This document shows, in pieces, positions 8,322-22,256 of a stretch of DNA of 64,000 nt (the stretch's first letter is position 1; each line of letters opens with the position of its first letter). The notes beneath the pieces were generated by a model, which saw only the letters and a list, made by a program, of their open reading frames with translations, did no database searches and had not been told where the DNA came from. Both the position numbers and the translations under genes were made by a program. Source of the stretch: Mesorhizobium neociceri (lineage in GTDB: Bacteria > Pseudomonadota > Alphaproteobacteria > Rhizobiales > Rhizobiaceae); contig NZ_JACDTY010000002.1 in assembly GCF_013520985.1 (NCBI RefSeq), positions 186,001-250,000 on the forward strand. The letters run 5' to 3'.

Positions 8322-9542
8322 ATGAGAAGGGTCGTCGTCACAGGCCTCGGCATCGTATCGTCGATCGGCAACAATGCCAACGAGGTGCAATCCTCGCTCT
8401 ACGATGCCAAATCCGGCATCAGCTTCTCCAATTCCTTCGCCGAACACGGCTTCCGCTGTCAGGTCTGGGGCGCACCGACGCTCGACCCGTCGGCCATGAT
8501 CGACCGCCGCGCCATGCGCTTCCTGAGCCAGGGCGCTGCCTGGAATCATGTCGCAATGGACCAGGCGATCGCCGATGCGGGGCTTGGCGAAAGCGACATC
8601 ACCAATGAGCGCACCGGCATCGTCATGGGCTCTGGTGGCCCCTCGACCCGCACCATCGTCGAGGCAGCCGAAATCACCCTCAAGAATAACAGCCCCAAGC
8701 GCATCGGCCCGTTCGCGGTGCCGAAAGCGATGTCGTCGACCGCTTCGGCGACGCTCGCAACCTGGTTCAAGATCCACGGCGTCAATTATTCGATCTCGTC
8801 GGCCTGCTCGACCTCGGCGCATTGCATCGGCAATGCCTACGAACTGATCCAGTGGGGCAAGCAGGACGTGATGTTTGCCGGCGGCCATGAAGACCTCGAC
8901 TGGACGATGTCGGACCTGTTCGACGCCATGGGCGCCATGTCGTCAAAGTATAACGACAAGGCGTCGACCGCTTCGCGCGCCTATGACGCCAATCGCGATG
9001 GCTTCGTCATCGCCGGCGGCGCGGGCGTCCTCATCCTGGAGGAACTCGAACACGCCAAGGCGCGCGGCGCCAAGATCTATGCCGAGATCGTCGGCTATGG
9101 CGCGACGTCGGATGGCTACGACATGGTGGCGCCGTCGGGCGAAGGCGCGGTGCGCTGCATGCGCCAGGCGCTGGCAACGGTGTCCACGCCGGTTGACTAC
9201 ATCAACACCCACGGCACCTCGACGCCGGTCGGCGATTCCAAGGAAATGGGCGCCATCCGCGAGGTGTTCGGCGACAAGATGCCGTTCATCACCTCGACCA
9301 AGTCGCTGACCGGCCATTCGCTGGGCGCGGCCGGCGTGCAGGAATCGATCTACTCGATCCTGATGATGCAAGGCGGCTTCATCGGCGAAAGCGCCCATAT
9401 CGAAAACCTCGATCCCGAATTCGAGGGCATGCCGATCGTGCGCAAGCGCATCGACGACGCCAGGATCGACACGGTTTTGTCCAATTCGTTCGGTTTCGGT
9501 GGCACCAACGCAACGCTGATTTTCCAGCGCTATTCCGCATAA
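8322..9542 (+). CDS. fabB: 3-oxoacyl-ACP synthase I (FabB)
   Basis: FabB condenses malonyl-ACP with acyl-ACP and is needed to elongate cis-unsaturated intermediates made by FabA. The 406-residue product has the catalytic cysteine in [11 protein letters not shown] (Cys162) and the two histidines in [10 protein letters not shown] and [10 protein letters not shown], the Cys-His-His triad of the KAS I class. The ATG at 8322 is preferred because AAGGAG ends six bases before it; a TTG two codons upstream would overlap that site. It lies between fabA and fabI on the same strand. Confidence 0.96.
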   Translation: MRRVVVTGLGIVSSIGNNANEVQSSLYDAKSGISFSNSFAEHGFRCQVWGAPTLDPSAMIDRRAMRFLSQGAAWNHVAMDQAIADAGLGESDITNERTGIVMGSGGPSTRTIVEAAEITLKNNSPKRIGPFAVPKAMSSTASATLATWFKIHGVNYSISSACSTSAHCIGNAYELIQWGKQDVMFAGGHEDLDWTMSDLFDAMGAMSSKYNDKASTASRAYDANRDGFVIAGGAGVLILEELEHAKARGAKIYAEIVGYGATSDGYDMVAPSGEGAVRCMRQALATVSTPVDYINTHGTSTPVGDSKEMGAIREVFGDKMPFITSTKSLTGHSLGAAGVQESIYSILMMQGGFIGESAHIENLDPEFEGMPIVRKRIDDARIDTVLSNSFGFGGTNATLIFQRYSA

Positions 9543-9555
9543 GGATTTGCCGGGC

Positions 9556-10368
9556 ATGGACGGACTGATGAAGGGCAAGCGCGGGCTTGTCATGGGCGTC
9601 GCCAACGATCATTCGATCGCCTGGGGCATCGCCAAGAAATTGTCCGAGCATGGCGCAGACCTCGCCTTCACTTATCAGGGCGACGCCTTCGGGCGCCGCG
9701 TCAAGCCGCTCGCCGAAAAGCTCGGGGCGTCGCTGGTCGTGCCATGTGACGTCGAGGACAGCGCATCGGTCGCGGCCACCTTCGAGACACTTGGCAAGGA
9801 ATGGGGCGGGCTCGACTTCGTCGTCCACGCCATCGGCTTTTCCGACAAGAACGAGCTCAAGGGGCTCTACGCCGACACCAGCCGCGACAACTTCGTCCGC
9901 ACCATGGTGATCTCCTGCTATTCCTTCACCGAGATCGCCCGCCACGCCGCCCCGCTGATGAGCGACGGCGGCGCGATGATCACGCTGACCTATGCCGGCT
10001 CTGTCCGCGTCATGCCAAACTACAACGTCATGGGCGTCGCCAAGGCCGGGCTGGAAGCCAGCGTGCGCTATCTTGCCAATGATTACGGCCCGCGCGGCAT
10101 CAGGGTGAACGGCATATCTGCGGGGCCGGTGCGCACGCTGGCCGGCGCGGGGATTTCGGATGCGCGGCACATGTATTCCTACCAGCAGCGCAACTCGCCG
10201 CTGCGCCGCACCGTGACCATCGACGAGGTCGGCGGCTCGGCGCTCTATCTTTTGTCGGACCTCTCGTCAGGCGTCACCGGCGAGATCCATTATGTCGATT
10301 CTGGCTATCACATCGTGTCCATGCCAACACTGGATGAGTTGAAGCAGACCGACAGCGGACGCGATTAG
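9556..10368 (+). CDS. fabI: Enoyl-ACP reductase FabI (NADH)
   Basis: FabI catalyses the last reduction of each fatty acid elongation cycle and belongs to the short-chain dehydrogenase family. The sequence starts [20 protein letters not shown], the usual FabI start with its nucleotide-binding segment. The catalytic Y-x6-K motif is NYNVMGVAK, followed by [16 protein letters not shown]. The ATG at 9556 gives 270 residues and lies ten bases after AAGGA, which overlaps the fabB stop; a TTG at 9547 is too close to that site. The 13-base gap from fabB points to co-transcription. Confidence 0.95.
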   Translation: MDGLMKGKRGLVMGVANDHSIAWGIAKKLSEHGADLAFTYQGDAFGRRVKPLAEKLGASLVVPCDVEDSASVAATFETLGKEWGGLDFVVHAIGFSDKNELKGLYADTSRDNFVRTMVISCYSFTEIARHAAPLMSDGGAMITLTYAGSVRVMPNYNVMGVAKAGLEASVRYLANDYGPRGIRVNGISAGPVRTLAGAGISDARHMYSYQQRNSPLRRTVTIDEVGGSALYLLSDLSSGVTGEIHYVDSGYHIVSMPTLDELKQTDSGRD

Positions 10369-10677
10369 ATCTGTTCCATCCCAATGGAAAGGGGATGTGA
10401 CTCTATCTCGTTTGGTTAAGCATGATCTCTGGACAAACGGTTCCCGCTTGTCCGAGAAAACCTGAGACCGCTTTTCGGGATTATGCTCCAGTTCTTCCAG
10501 TAAAATTAGATGCATTGGCGGAAACTCATTTTAAGGAGATATCCGCTATAAGTCCTATGGCTAGGGCACCGCGCGTTCTTTCTGGGCGCAAAGGATGCTT
10601 TAGGATCTATGAATTTGCGTGTGATCTTTCCGGAAAGTCGAGTTGGTTTTTTGGAATCATGCAACAGGGACTGAGCA
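10369..10677 (+). other. Intergenic region of about 310 bases after fabI
   Basis: No convincing coding sequence was found. The stretch holds the mosaic palindrome at 10419-10487 and then an AT-richer segment up to the start of the GGDEF/EAL gene, which may contain that gene's promoter. No hairpin with a U-run follows fabI. Confidence 0.6.
10419..10487. repeat. Mosaic palindrome, GAGCATGATC-arm type with nested hairpin
   Basis: The outer arms AGCATGATC (10419-10427) and GATTATGCT pair with one mismatch. An inner stem GGACAA / TTGTCC sits between the left arm and the core. It is the same subtype as the element at 43311. Confidence 0.8.
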
Positions 10678-12231
10678 ATGCCTGCTGTCAGCAACCCGAA
10701 GCGAACACCTGTGTTCCGGCTGCTCACCGTCGCCGCCTCGGGGCTTGGCAGTTTCATTCTCGGCCTGTGGGGTCTCCAGTTCGGTTTCGGTGACGGCTTT
10801 GCCGGCATGCAGGCGGGAACCATGGTCGGCATCGCGTCGGCCTTGTGCGCGCTGGCCGCCGCCGGTGCGGCCCTGTCCTTCTTCGCCGGCGTTGATGAAT
10901 CGGTGGACTACGTCTTCAACGAAACCCATTTCGACAAGCTGACCGGGCTTTTGGCGCGGCCGGCCATGGTTGGCAAGGTTGCCGACGCGGCGTCGGCGAC
11001 GATCAAGACCGGCGAGCCGGTGTTCCTCATCGATATCGACATCGACCGCTTCAAGCAGATCAACGACGCCATCGGCTACAGCCATGGCGACGAACTGATC
11101 CGCGTCTTTACCAAGCGGCTGAGGGCCTGCATGCCCGAGGGCACGGTGATGGGGCGCATCGGCGCCGGCGAATTCGCCATTCTCGTCTCGGAACATGAGA
11201 TCGAGGGATCGATGGAAGCCACTGTCGAAACCCTTATCGAGGAGATGCTGAAGCCCTATCAGCTCGATTCCCACCTGCAAACGGTAGGCCTGTCGGTGGG
11301 CATCGTGGCGATGCCGAAGGACGGCGTCGATCCGGTCCTCGTCCTGCGCCGCTCCAACCTGGCGCTGCAGAATGCCCGCGCCGGCGGGGTGGGCAACTGG
11401 TCGGTCTTCCATTCCGACATGGGCCAGGTCGCCGACTACCGCCACTGGATCGAATCCGAACTGCACATTGCTTTCGACCGCGGCGATTTCGACCTCCACT
11501 ACCAGCCGCAGCTCGACCTGCGGAGCGGCCGCATCGTCGGCTACGAGGCGCTGATCCGCTGGAAGCATCCCGAACGCGGCATGATCCCGCCGATGGAGTT
11601 CATTCCGATCGCCGAAGAGACCGGCATGATCCACCCGATCGGCAATTGGGTGTTGCACAAGGCCTGCAGCGACGCCCGCCATTTGCCCGAGGACTGCTTC
11701 GTTGCCGTCAACATCTCGCCGGTCCAGTTCATGACCAAGGATTTCGTCGGCATCGTGCGCGACACCATGGCCAGTACCGGCATCAAGCCGTCACGGCTGG
11801 AGCTCGAACTCACCGAGACTGCGATGATGCAGGATCGCGACCGCGCCGCCATCATCCTGCAGCAGCTTGCCGACATGGGCATTTCGGTGGCCGTCGACGA
11901 TTTCGGCACCGGCTATTCCAATCTGAGCTATCTGATCGACTTCGCCTTCGGCAAGTTGAAGATCGACCGCTCCTTCATCAGCCGCATGGACACCGATTCG
12001 AATTCGGGTGCCGTCGTCTCCACCATCGTCGGCCTGTCACGGGCGCTCGGCGTTGGCATTATCGCCGAAGGCGTCGAGACCGAGAACCAGGCGACGCTTT
12101 TGAGAGCGGCCGGCTGCGAGATGGTGCAGGGCTATCTGTTCGGCAGGCCGGCGCCGCTCAAGATCAAGCCCGGCGAGATCAGAGCGACCATTCCCGTCCA
12201 CGAGCCGGCGCGCATCGTCAGCATGCATTGA
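10678..12231 (+). CDS. Membrane GGDEF/EAL protein, likely c-di-GMP phosphodiesterase
   Basis: The 517-residue protein has two N-terminal membrane segments (about residues 15-33 and 48-70), a GGDEF domain (about 80-245) and an EAL domain (about 258-505). The cyclase signature reads GAGEF at 162-166 instead of GGDEF, so cyclase activity is probably lost, although the FLIDIDIDRFKQIND block is kept. The EAL domain keeps YEALIRW, LELTETA, DDFGTGYS at 407-414, KIDRSFI and EGVET, the metal and catalytic positions. The simplest reading is a membrane phosphodiesterase regulated by its degenerate GGDEF domain. Nothing shows what signal it senses. Confidence 0.9.
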   Translation: MPAVSNPKRTPVFRLLTVAASGLGSFILGLWGLQFGFGDGFAGMQAGTMVGIASALCALAAAGAALSFFAGVDESVDYVFNETHFDKLTGLLARPAMVGKVADAASATIKTGEPVFLIDIDIDRFKQINDAIGYSHGDELIRVFTKRLRACMPEGTVMGRIGAGEFAILVSEHEIEGSMEATVETLIEEMLKPYQLDSHLQTVGLSVGIVAMPKDGVDPVLVLRRSNLALQNARAGGVGNWSVFHSDMGQVADYRHWIESELHIAFDRGDFDLHYQPQLDLRSGRIVGYEALIRWKHPERGMIPPMEFIPIAEETGMIHPIGNWVLHKACSDARHLPEDCFVAVNISPVQFMTKDFVGIVRDTMASTGIKPSRLELELTETAMMQDRDRAAIILQQLADMGISVAVDDFGTGYSNLSYLIDFAFGKLKIDRSFISRMDTDSNSGAVVSTIVGLSRALGVGIIAEGVETENQATLLRAAGCEMVQGYLFGRPAPLKIKPGEIRATIPVHEPARIVSMH

Positions 12232-12237
12232 GGCGTC

Positions 12238-13251
12238 TCAGCGACGCGCGACAAAGACCTTGAACATTCCGTCACGGGCGATCTCGGCATGGCTGGAGAA
12301 GACAGCCTTCAGAACCGGTTCGTAAGGCAGCTGGCGGTTTGCCACCATGAACAGCCGCCCGCCCGGCTTCAGCGCCTTGCCCGCCGCCTGGATCATGCCG
12401 GCGCCGATTTCCGGCTCGGCCGCCCGGCTGCGATGGAAGGGCGGGTTCATGACGATGGCGTCGTAGCGGCGCTCGACCGGCTCGCTCAGCAGATCGATCC
12501 AGAAGAAGCCCGGCTCGAAGCCCGTCTGGCCGATATTGCCCTTGGCGGCCTCAAGCGCGTCGAAATCCGCTTCGTAGAGGTCGAGCCCCGTCAGACCAGG
12601 TGAGCGGGCTGCGACCTCGGCCGCAACATAACCCCAGCCGGCGCAGAAATCGGCGATGTTGCCGCGCAAATCTTTGGGCAGGTTATCGACCAGAAGTTTT
12701 GAGCCGGCATCGATGCGGTCGAAGGAAAACATGCCGGGCGCGGTGCGGAAACGGCCTTCGATCAGCGCCACAGGATTGGCGGTCCGGAGTTTTTCCGCAG
12801 CGGCCAGATCGACAGGACGGCGAAGCCAGAAGGCAATGCCGTGATGTTTCGGCAGGTGCCCTTCGAGCGGCACAAGCTCGTCAATGCGCTTGCGCAGGCT
12901 GTCGATGCCGTCCTCTTTTCCACCGGCGACAACGATCAGACCCCCAGGTGCGACGCGTTCGATCGCCTCGACTATGCGCGTCTCGTTCTGGCCGCGATGG
13001 CGGCCGACGAGGACGAGGCCCGCATCGAATGCATCGCCTTCCGGACGCGGCGTCACCGTGTGGCCGGCACGCTCCAGCACGCGGAAATGCGGCCGGAAAC
13101 CCTGCACGAGATGAAGCGCCGCCTCGAAACCTTCAGGCAAACGGAAACCAGGTTCCGCACCCAGGAACAGCACACGTTCGCCCTTTTGCGGGAGAGGGAG
13201 CGCCTCGGCCTCGAACGGATGGAACAATGTCTTCAGCGGCTCAGCGGCCAT
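12238..13251 (-). CDS. RsmC-like class I SAM-dependent RNA methyltransferase
   Basis: The 337-residue protein has the two-part RsmC/RlmG layout: a degenerate N-terminal methyltransferase-like half and a catalytic C-terminal half. The latter has the SAM-binding DFCAGWGYVAAEVAARSPG and the catalytic MNPPFHRS motif typical of guanine-N2 RNA methylases. The most likely substrate is a guanine of 16S rRNA, as for RsmC (m2G1207), but homologues modify other positions. It is convergent with the GGDEF/EAL gene, six bases between stops, and shares its strand with pnp upstream. The terminator at 13275-13305 separates it from pnp, so it probably has its own promoter. Confidence 0.82.
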   Translation of the reverse strand: MAAEPLKTLFHPFEAEALPLPQKGERVLFLGAEPGFRLPEGFEAALHLVQGFRPHFRVLERAGHTVTPRPEGDAFDAGLVLVGRHRGQNETRIVEAIERVAPGGLIVVAGGKEDGIDSLRKRIDELVPLEGHLPKHHGIAFWLRRPVDLAAAEKLRTANPVALIEGRFRTAPGMFSFDRIDAGSKLLVDNLPKDLRGNIADFCAGWGYVAAEVAARSPGLTGLDLYEADFDALEAAKGNIGQTGFEPGFFWIDLLSEPVERRYDAIVMNPPFHRSRAAEPEIGAGMIQAAGKALKPGGRLFMVANRQLPYEPVLKAVFSSHAEIARDGMFKVFVARR

Positions 13252-13274
13252 TCTTCGATCTCATGCCTTAAACG

Positions 13275-13305
13275 AAAACGGGCGCGACATATGCCGCGCC
13301 CGTTT
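13275..13305 (-). terminator. Intrinsic terminator after pnp
   Basis: An 11-bp stem (13276-13286 with 13295-13305) encloses an 8-base loop about 20 bases after the pnp stop. Read on the minus strand it is followed by TTTTCGTTT, a fair U-run, so it should end pnp transcripts before the RsmC-like gene. Confidence 0.75.
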
Positions 13306-13325
13306 CAATGTCATTCTCAGACCGC

Positions 13326-15473
<2,148 letters not shown>

Positions 15474-15491
15474 GTCTTGTCCTTAATAAGC

Positions 15492-15533
15492 GGAAAGGGC
15501 CGCGCCGTTTCACGGTGCGCGGATGCCCTTTCC
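15492..15533 (-). promoter_or_regulatory. pnp leader hairpin
   Basis: Just upstream of pnp, GGAAAGGGC (15492-15500) pairs perfectly with GCCCTTTCC (15525-15533), and the inner CGCGCC pairs with most of GGTGCGCG. The long stem ends about 19 bases before the pnp ATG. In E. coli the pnp leader forms an RNase III-cleaved stem used for PNPase autoregulation; the same role here is inferred from position and structure only. Confidence 0.6.
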
Positions 15534-15645
15534 CTGGCTTCCTTTCTCGGGCAGCCACGGGCAAGACAACGGGAAGCTCGGGTAAATTTCGGCGCTGGCG
15601 AGCGCACGAGCGTCCTGCAATCCTGCCCCATGACCGTCCATGGGC

Positions 15646-15677
15646 GGTTTCGAGTGGCCCTCTGCACGCTCGAAACC
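15646..15677. other. Inverted repeat in the rpsO-pnp gap
   Basis: A perfect 9-bp inverted repeat (15646-15654 and 15669-15677) lies midway between rpsO and pnp. There is no U-run on either strand. It could be an RNA-processing stem in the joint transcript. Confidence 0.35.
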
Positions 15678-15712
15678 GGGTCTGGCCAATCGATGCGACT
15701 GGCAGAATGCGC

Positions 15713-15746
15713 GACCGGCGGACTCTCCTTCGAAAGCCCGCCGGTC
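15713..15746 (-). terminator. Hairpin directly after rpsO
   Basis: GACCGGCGG (15713-15721) pairs with CCGCCGGTC (15738-15746), six bases past the rpsO stop. No U-run follows on the minus strand, so it may be an RNA stabiliser or processing site and not an efficient terminator. Confidence 0.45.
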
Positions 15747-15752
15747 AATTCG

Positions 15753-16022
15753 TCAACGGCGCAGACCGAGCTTCTCGATCAACGTCTGATAGCGCGCGTC
15801 ATCCTTGCGCTTGAGATAATCAAGCAGGCTGCGGCGCTGGGAGACGAGAGCGAGCAGACCACGGCGGGAATGGTTATCCTTCTTGTGGTCCTTGAAGTGG
15901 TCGGTCAGGTTCTTGATGCGCTCGGAAAGGATGGCCACCTGGACTTCCGGAGACCCGGTATCGCCCTTGGCGGTTGCGAATTCACCCATCAATTCCTGTT
16001 TGCGCTCGGCAGTAATCGACAT
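15753..16022 (-). CDS. rpsO: 30S ribosomal protein S15
   Basis: The ATG at 16022 gives an 89-residue product, the usual length of S15, beginning [12 protein letters not shown]. Hallmarks are [17 protein letters not shown], the [19 protein letters not shown] segment that contacts 16S rRNA helices, and the [13 protein letters not shown]-terminal block. S15 is an early-binding protein of the 30S platform. AAGGA lies upstream of the start. Upstream extension of the frame is non-conserved. pnp follows, and corA lies upstream in place of the more usual truB. Confidence 0.97.
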   Translation of the reverse strand: MSITAERKQELMGEFATAKGDTGSPEVQVAILSERIKNLTDHFKDHKKDNHSRRGLLALVSQRRSLLDYLKRKDDARYQTLIEKLGLRR

Positions 16023-16260
16023 CGTGTTTTTCCTTATCTGTTTGAGGAAACGGGTCGCCCTCAGCCGGGATGTCGTCCAGCAGGGGCCGGTGCAAGCAAC
16101 GCGACACGGCGCGATGCTGCGGGGCATATAGGGCAATTCCCCGGAAAACACCAGCCCAATTCATAAAGCCGGCTTGTCGCAGGTTTTTGCTCGGAAACCA
16201 AGATTTCCCTGATGCCAGAAGGCTCAAGCGCGTGGGGTTACGCGCTCGAGGTCTTTGTTC

Positions 16261-16306
16261 TGCATGTCGTTGACCCAGAACCGCTGACACTTCTGGGCGA
16301 CATGCA
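16261..16306. repeat. Mosaic palindrome, ATGCATGTCG-arm type
   Basis: The arms TGCATGTCG (16261-16269) and CGACATGCA (16298-16306) are perfect inverted copies around an inner stem CCCAGAACCG / CACTTCTGGG. It directly abuts the corA stop codon at 16307. It shares arms with the elements at 18901 and 33379 and its core with the whole family in this window. Confidence 0.85.
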
Positions 16307-17401
16307 TTAGAGCCACTTCTTGCTTTTGAAGAAGGCGATCAGGCCGACAGCAACGGCCAGCATGAACAGCAGCGAAGCCGGATAGCCATAATAGGCCTTC
16401 AGTTCCGGCATGTTCCATGGCGAGCTTTCGGGGTCGAAATTCATCCCCCATATACCAACCAGGAAGGTTAGCGGCATGAAGATCACCGAGACGATGGTCA
16501 GATAAGAGATGACATCGTTGGTGCGCGCCTGGCTCAGCGACAGGTGCATCTCGATCAGGCCGGTCAGCATATCACGCTGGTTCTCGACCAGCTCGATCAG
16601 CCGCAGTGCGTGGTCGAGCGTGTCGTTGAAGAAGATCTTCGTCTCGGGCTTCACATAGGGCACGTCGTTGCGGATCAGCGTCGCCAGCGCATCGCGCATC
16701 GGCCACAGCACACCCTTGAGTACATTGGCGTCGCGCCGCAATTCGTGCAGCTGGCGCATCTGATGCTTGTGCGGCGTGTTGAGCATCTCGTCCTCGATGC
16801 CGTCGACCTCCTCGCTCGCGGCCTCTATCGGCGGGAAATAGCTGTCGACGATGGAGTCGATCAGCGCATAGGCCAGATAGTCGGCGCCGCGCGACCGCAA
16901 GCGGTTGGGCAGCGCCGCCGCGATGCGTTTGCGCACGGGATCGAAGGGATCGCCTTCGCGTTCCTGGAAGGTGACGACGAAATTCTTGCCGAAGAACACC
17001 GCGATCTGCTCATAGCGATGCACCTTGACGTCGTCGATCATGCGCATGACGACGAAGGCGTGGTCTTCGAAGAAGTCGACCTTCGGCCGCTGGCCGGTGT
17101 TGACCACGTCTTCCAACGCCAGCGGATGCAAATTGAAAATCCGGCCGATCTCCTCGATCAGCTGGATGTTGGCAAGCCCGGTGCAGTCCAGCCAGACGAC
17201 CGGCCAGTTGTCGCAATGGGTGTTGAGATCATCGATGCTAGCCTTGTCGATGGTCTTGAACTTTTCGGGCGAGATCAGCGTCAGCCTGAGTTCGGAGCGG
17301 CGGGCCGCAGGATCGGCGATCAGCGTGCCGGGCGAGGCGCCGACCGGCGGCCGCCGTGTTTTGACCGGCGCCCGCTTCTTCACCGTATCAGCCTTTGCCA
17401 T
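16307..17401 (-). CDS. corA: CorA-family magnesium/cobalt transporter
   Basis: CorA is a pentameric inner-membrane channel for Mg2+ with a large cytoplasmic funnel. The 364-residue protein has the long soluble N-terminal domain with FQEREGDPFDPVRKRI and ends in two membrane segments (about 300-320 and 338-358). The selectivity motif GMNF occurs in VGIWGMNFDPE near residue 319, followed by the short periplasmic loop, and the tail is basic (FKSKKWL). It sits between truB and rpsO on their strand, an unusual place, and its 3' end carries a mosaic palindrome. truB lies 44 bases upstream. Confidence 0.93.
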   Translation of the reverse strand: MAKADTVKKRAPVKTRRPPVGASPGTLIADPAARRSELRLTLISPEKFKTIDKASIDDLNTHCDNWPVVWLDCTGLANIQLIEEIGRIFNLHPLALEDVVNTGQRPKVDFFEDHAFVVMRMIDDVKVHRYEQIAVFFGKNFVVTFQEREGDPFDPVRKRIAAALPNRLRSRGADYLAYALIDSIVDSYFPPIEAASEEVDGIEDEMLNTPHKHQMRQLHELRRDANVLKGVLWPMRDALATLIRNDVPYVKPETKIFFNDTLDHALRLIELVENQRDMLTGLIEMHLSLSQARTNDVISYLTIVSVIFMPLTFLVGIWGMNFDPESSPWNMPELKAYYGYPASLLFMLAVAVGLIAFFKSKKWL

Positions 17402-17445
17402 GTGCCCCTCGGGTGTAACGTCCGATTGAGATTAGACGACAGGAA

Positions 17446-18417
17446 TCAGCCGGCAAAGACCCGCTTCGGCTTGAACATGCCTTGCTCGATGGCACCGATG
17501 GCGACTAGCTTGCCGCGGGCGGTGGCGCAGGCTTCCTCGGCTTCCACGGGCGCGTCGCGGCCGCGGATGATGACGGGATTGCCAAGCCGGATCTTGGTTG
17601 CCGCATCGTCGCTGATGGCGATCTGCGCCAGGCAGTCGAGCGCGGCGGCCGTGTCGACAAGCAGCGCATCGATGGCGCCGAAGTCGATCGGCGCATCGAC
17701 AACATCGGCGTCGCCATCGCCGTCAGCTTCGCGCTGTTCGCCGAAGCGGGCGGCCTCCAGTTCAGCGACCGTGACAAAATCCTCCGGGGTGAACGGCTCG
17801 ACCTCGACCCGGCGCAATTCGGCGATGTGGCCGAAACAGCCGAGGTCGCGGCCCATGTCGCGGGCCAGCGAGCGCACATAGGTGCCCTTGCCGCATTCGA
17901 CTTCGAAAATGGTGTGGTCGGCGGCGTGCTCGACGATGTCCAAACGACCGATCTCGATTTCGCGCGCGGGAATGTCGACGGTCTCGCCCCCACGGGCGAG
18001 GTCGTAGGCGCGCTCGCCTGATATCTTGATGGCCGAGAATTGTGGCGGCGTTTGCATGATGACGCCGGTGTATTTCGGAAGCAGCGCCCTGACGTCGACT
18101 TCCGCCGGACGCTTGTCGGAACTGTTGGTCACCGGGCCTTCGAGGTCGTCGGTCGAGCGCTCCTCGCCCCAGGCGACCGTAAAACGGTAGATCTTGGCGC
18201 CGTCCTGCACATAAGGCACGGTCTTGGTGGCCTCGCCGAGTGCGATCGGCAGCATGCCCGAGGCCAGCGGGTCGAGCGTGCCGGCATGGCCGGCCTTTTC
18301 GGCCTGGAACAGCCATTTGATCTTGGAGACGGCTTCGGTCGAACCCATGCCGACAGGCTTGTCCAATACCACCCAGCCGGAAATCGGCCGCCCCTTCTTC
18401 TTGCCGCGGCGCCCCAC
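17446..18417 (-). CDS. truB: tRNA pseudouridine-55 synthase TruB
   Basis: TruB makes pseudouridine 55 in the T-loop of tRNAs. The 323-residue protein contains the motif [19 protein letters not shown] with the catalytic aspartate at residue 49, and the tRNA-binding segments [11 protein letters not shown] and [16 protein letters not shown]. The C-terminal region is longer than in E. coli and includes an acidic EADGDGDAD stretch. The start is a GTG that shares one base with the rbfA stop, so the two genes are translationally linked, as in many bacteria. Confidence 0.95.
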   Translation of the reverse strand: MGRRGKKKGRPISGWVVLDKPVGMGSTEAVSKIKWLFQAEKAGHAGTLDPLASGMLPIALGEATKTVPYVQDGAKIYRFTVAWGEERSTDDLEGPVTNSSDKRPAEVDVRALLPKYTGVIMQTPPQFSAIKISGERAYDLARGGETVDIPAREIEIGRLDIVEHAADHTIFEVECGKGTYVRSLARDMGRDLGCFGHIAELRRVEVEPFTPEDFVTVAELEAARFGEQREADGDGDADVVDAPIDFGAIDALLVDTAAALDCLAQIAISDDAATKIRLGNPVIIRGRDAPVEAEEACATARGKLVAIGAIEQGMFKPKRVFAG

Positions 18418-18836
18418 TATTTCTCGTCCTTGTCGTTGTCTTCGCCATCGGCACCCAAGTCTCGCGCGACTTCGGGCGATTTCAGCAAATCGTTGATCCT
18501 GGCGAAATTGTCGAACGAAGTGTCGAGCTTGAAGCGGAACTCCGGCATGAACTTCATCTGCCGCAGCGCCCCTGAGACGCGGCCGCGGACGAATTTCGCA
18601 TGCTTGTTCAACGCATCGATCACCGCGCCGGTATCCTTGGCGCCGAGCGGCGACACGAAAGCGGTGGCAACCCTCAGGTCAGGCGACATGCGCACTTCGG
18701 AGACCGACACCACAGTATTTTCGATCAGCGGATCGATGATCTCGCCGCGCTGCAAGGTTTCGGACAGCGCATGGCGCACCTGTTCGGCGACGCGCAGCAT
18801 GCGCTGGGATGGGCTGGAGACGGTTGGACGGGGCAT
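18417..18836 (-). CDS. rbfA: Ribosome-binding factor A
   Basis: RbfA is a KH-type 30S maturation factor that processes the 5' end of 16S rRNA and aids cold growth. From the ATG at 18836 the product is 139 residues, starting [19 protein letters not shown]; the earlier in-frame start adds only unconserved residues. Family blocks are [20 protein letters not shown] and the later [19 protein letters not shown]. The tail is very acidic ([12 protein letters not shown]). It lies between infB and truB, the conserved place, with a mosaic palindrome in the gap to infB. Confidence 0.94.
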   Translation of the reverse strand: MPRPTVSSPSQRMLRVAEQVRHALSETLQRGEIIDPLIENTVVSVSEVRMSPDLRVATAFVSPLGAKDTGAVIDALNKHAKFVRGRVSGALRQMKFMPEFRFKLDTSFDNFARINDLLKSPEVARDLGADGEDNDKDEK

Positions 18837-18900
18837 TTTTCTCAATCCTGAAAGCGTGAGGCGCGGGATGGGACCGTGCCGCACGTCTCATACTTGTTCT

Positions 18901-18950
18901 ATGCATGTCGTTTATCCCAAAACCGCTACGCACTTTTGGGCGACAGGCAT
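18901..18950. repeat. Mosaic palindrome, ATGCATGTCG-arm type
   Basis: Arms ATGCATGTCG (18901-18910) and CGACAGGCAT (18941-18950) pair with one mismatch; the inner stem is CCCAAAACCG / CACTTTTGGG. It lies between infB and rbfA within the operon, so it is transcribed and could fold in the mRNA. Confidence 0.85.
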
Positions 18951-19006
18951 TAAATTTGGGCGGCGGTCTTTCGACCACCGCCCGGTCGTATCGACAGTAT
19001 ACGAAC

Positions 19007-21567
<2,561 letters not shown>

Positions 21568-21571
<4 letters not shown>

Positions 21572-22218
21572 TCCATATCCTCTGCAGCATCATCTTCGTC
21601 AGCAACGGCCGCAAGCATTGCCAGATCGTCGGGGGTTCCGCCCCGATATCGGTCGAGCGCAACCATGCGCTTCTCAACCGCCTTGCCCGCGTCTCCCGCG
21701 AGAACGGCAGCATGTATCACATTTGTGCCCCCCAATGCCAAGCTCAACTCGGCCTCGGGGAAAAGTTTGTAGGCAAGGACTGCAGGCCCGCCGAGGTGGA
21801 CAGTTGCCCGCCGCGCCTGGCTGATCTTGCGCACGCCATCGTCGGACGCTTCGGTCGCGTGGAGCACGAAAAGCGCCAGTCCACTGCGCACCGCGCTCTC
21901 GACCTTGGTGGCGCCGAGAGCGATCGCGCCGGCCTTGCGGGCAAGGCCGAGCATGCCCAAAGCGGATCGTGAAAGCAGTCCGTCGACCATGCCGCCAAGA
22001 TCGGGCGGCACGGTCACTTGCGCCTTGAAGGCGCGGGCATACAGGTTCTTCGCCGCCGCCTTCTCAATATGTAGGCGGTCGGCGCTCACCCAACAACCAC
22101 GGCCGGGCAGGTTTCTCTTGATGTCAGGAACGACGGCCGAATCCGGGCCGACGACGAAACGGATCAGCTCATCCGGCTCGGCTTGCTTGCGGGTGACGAT
22201 GCAGGTGCGATCGTTCAT
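21568..22218 (-). CDS. YlxR-family RNA-binding protein with L7Ae-like domain
   Basis: This 216-residue protein has an N-terminal YlxR (DUF448) domain, recognised by [19 protein letters not shown] and by [10 protein letters not shown], and a C-terminal L7Ae-like domain with [26 protein letters not shown]. The fused form is usual in alphaproteobacteria. The protein binds RNA and may assist the NusA/IF-2 or ribosome pathway; YlxR has also been linked to RNase P in other bacteria. It lies between nusA and infB and overlaps infB by four bases. The C-terminal tail is acidic. Confidence 0.9.
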
Positions 22219-22256
22219 CTCGTCCTGGGGCGGGTTGTGTGCGATGCGGTTTCACC

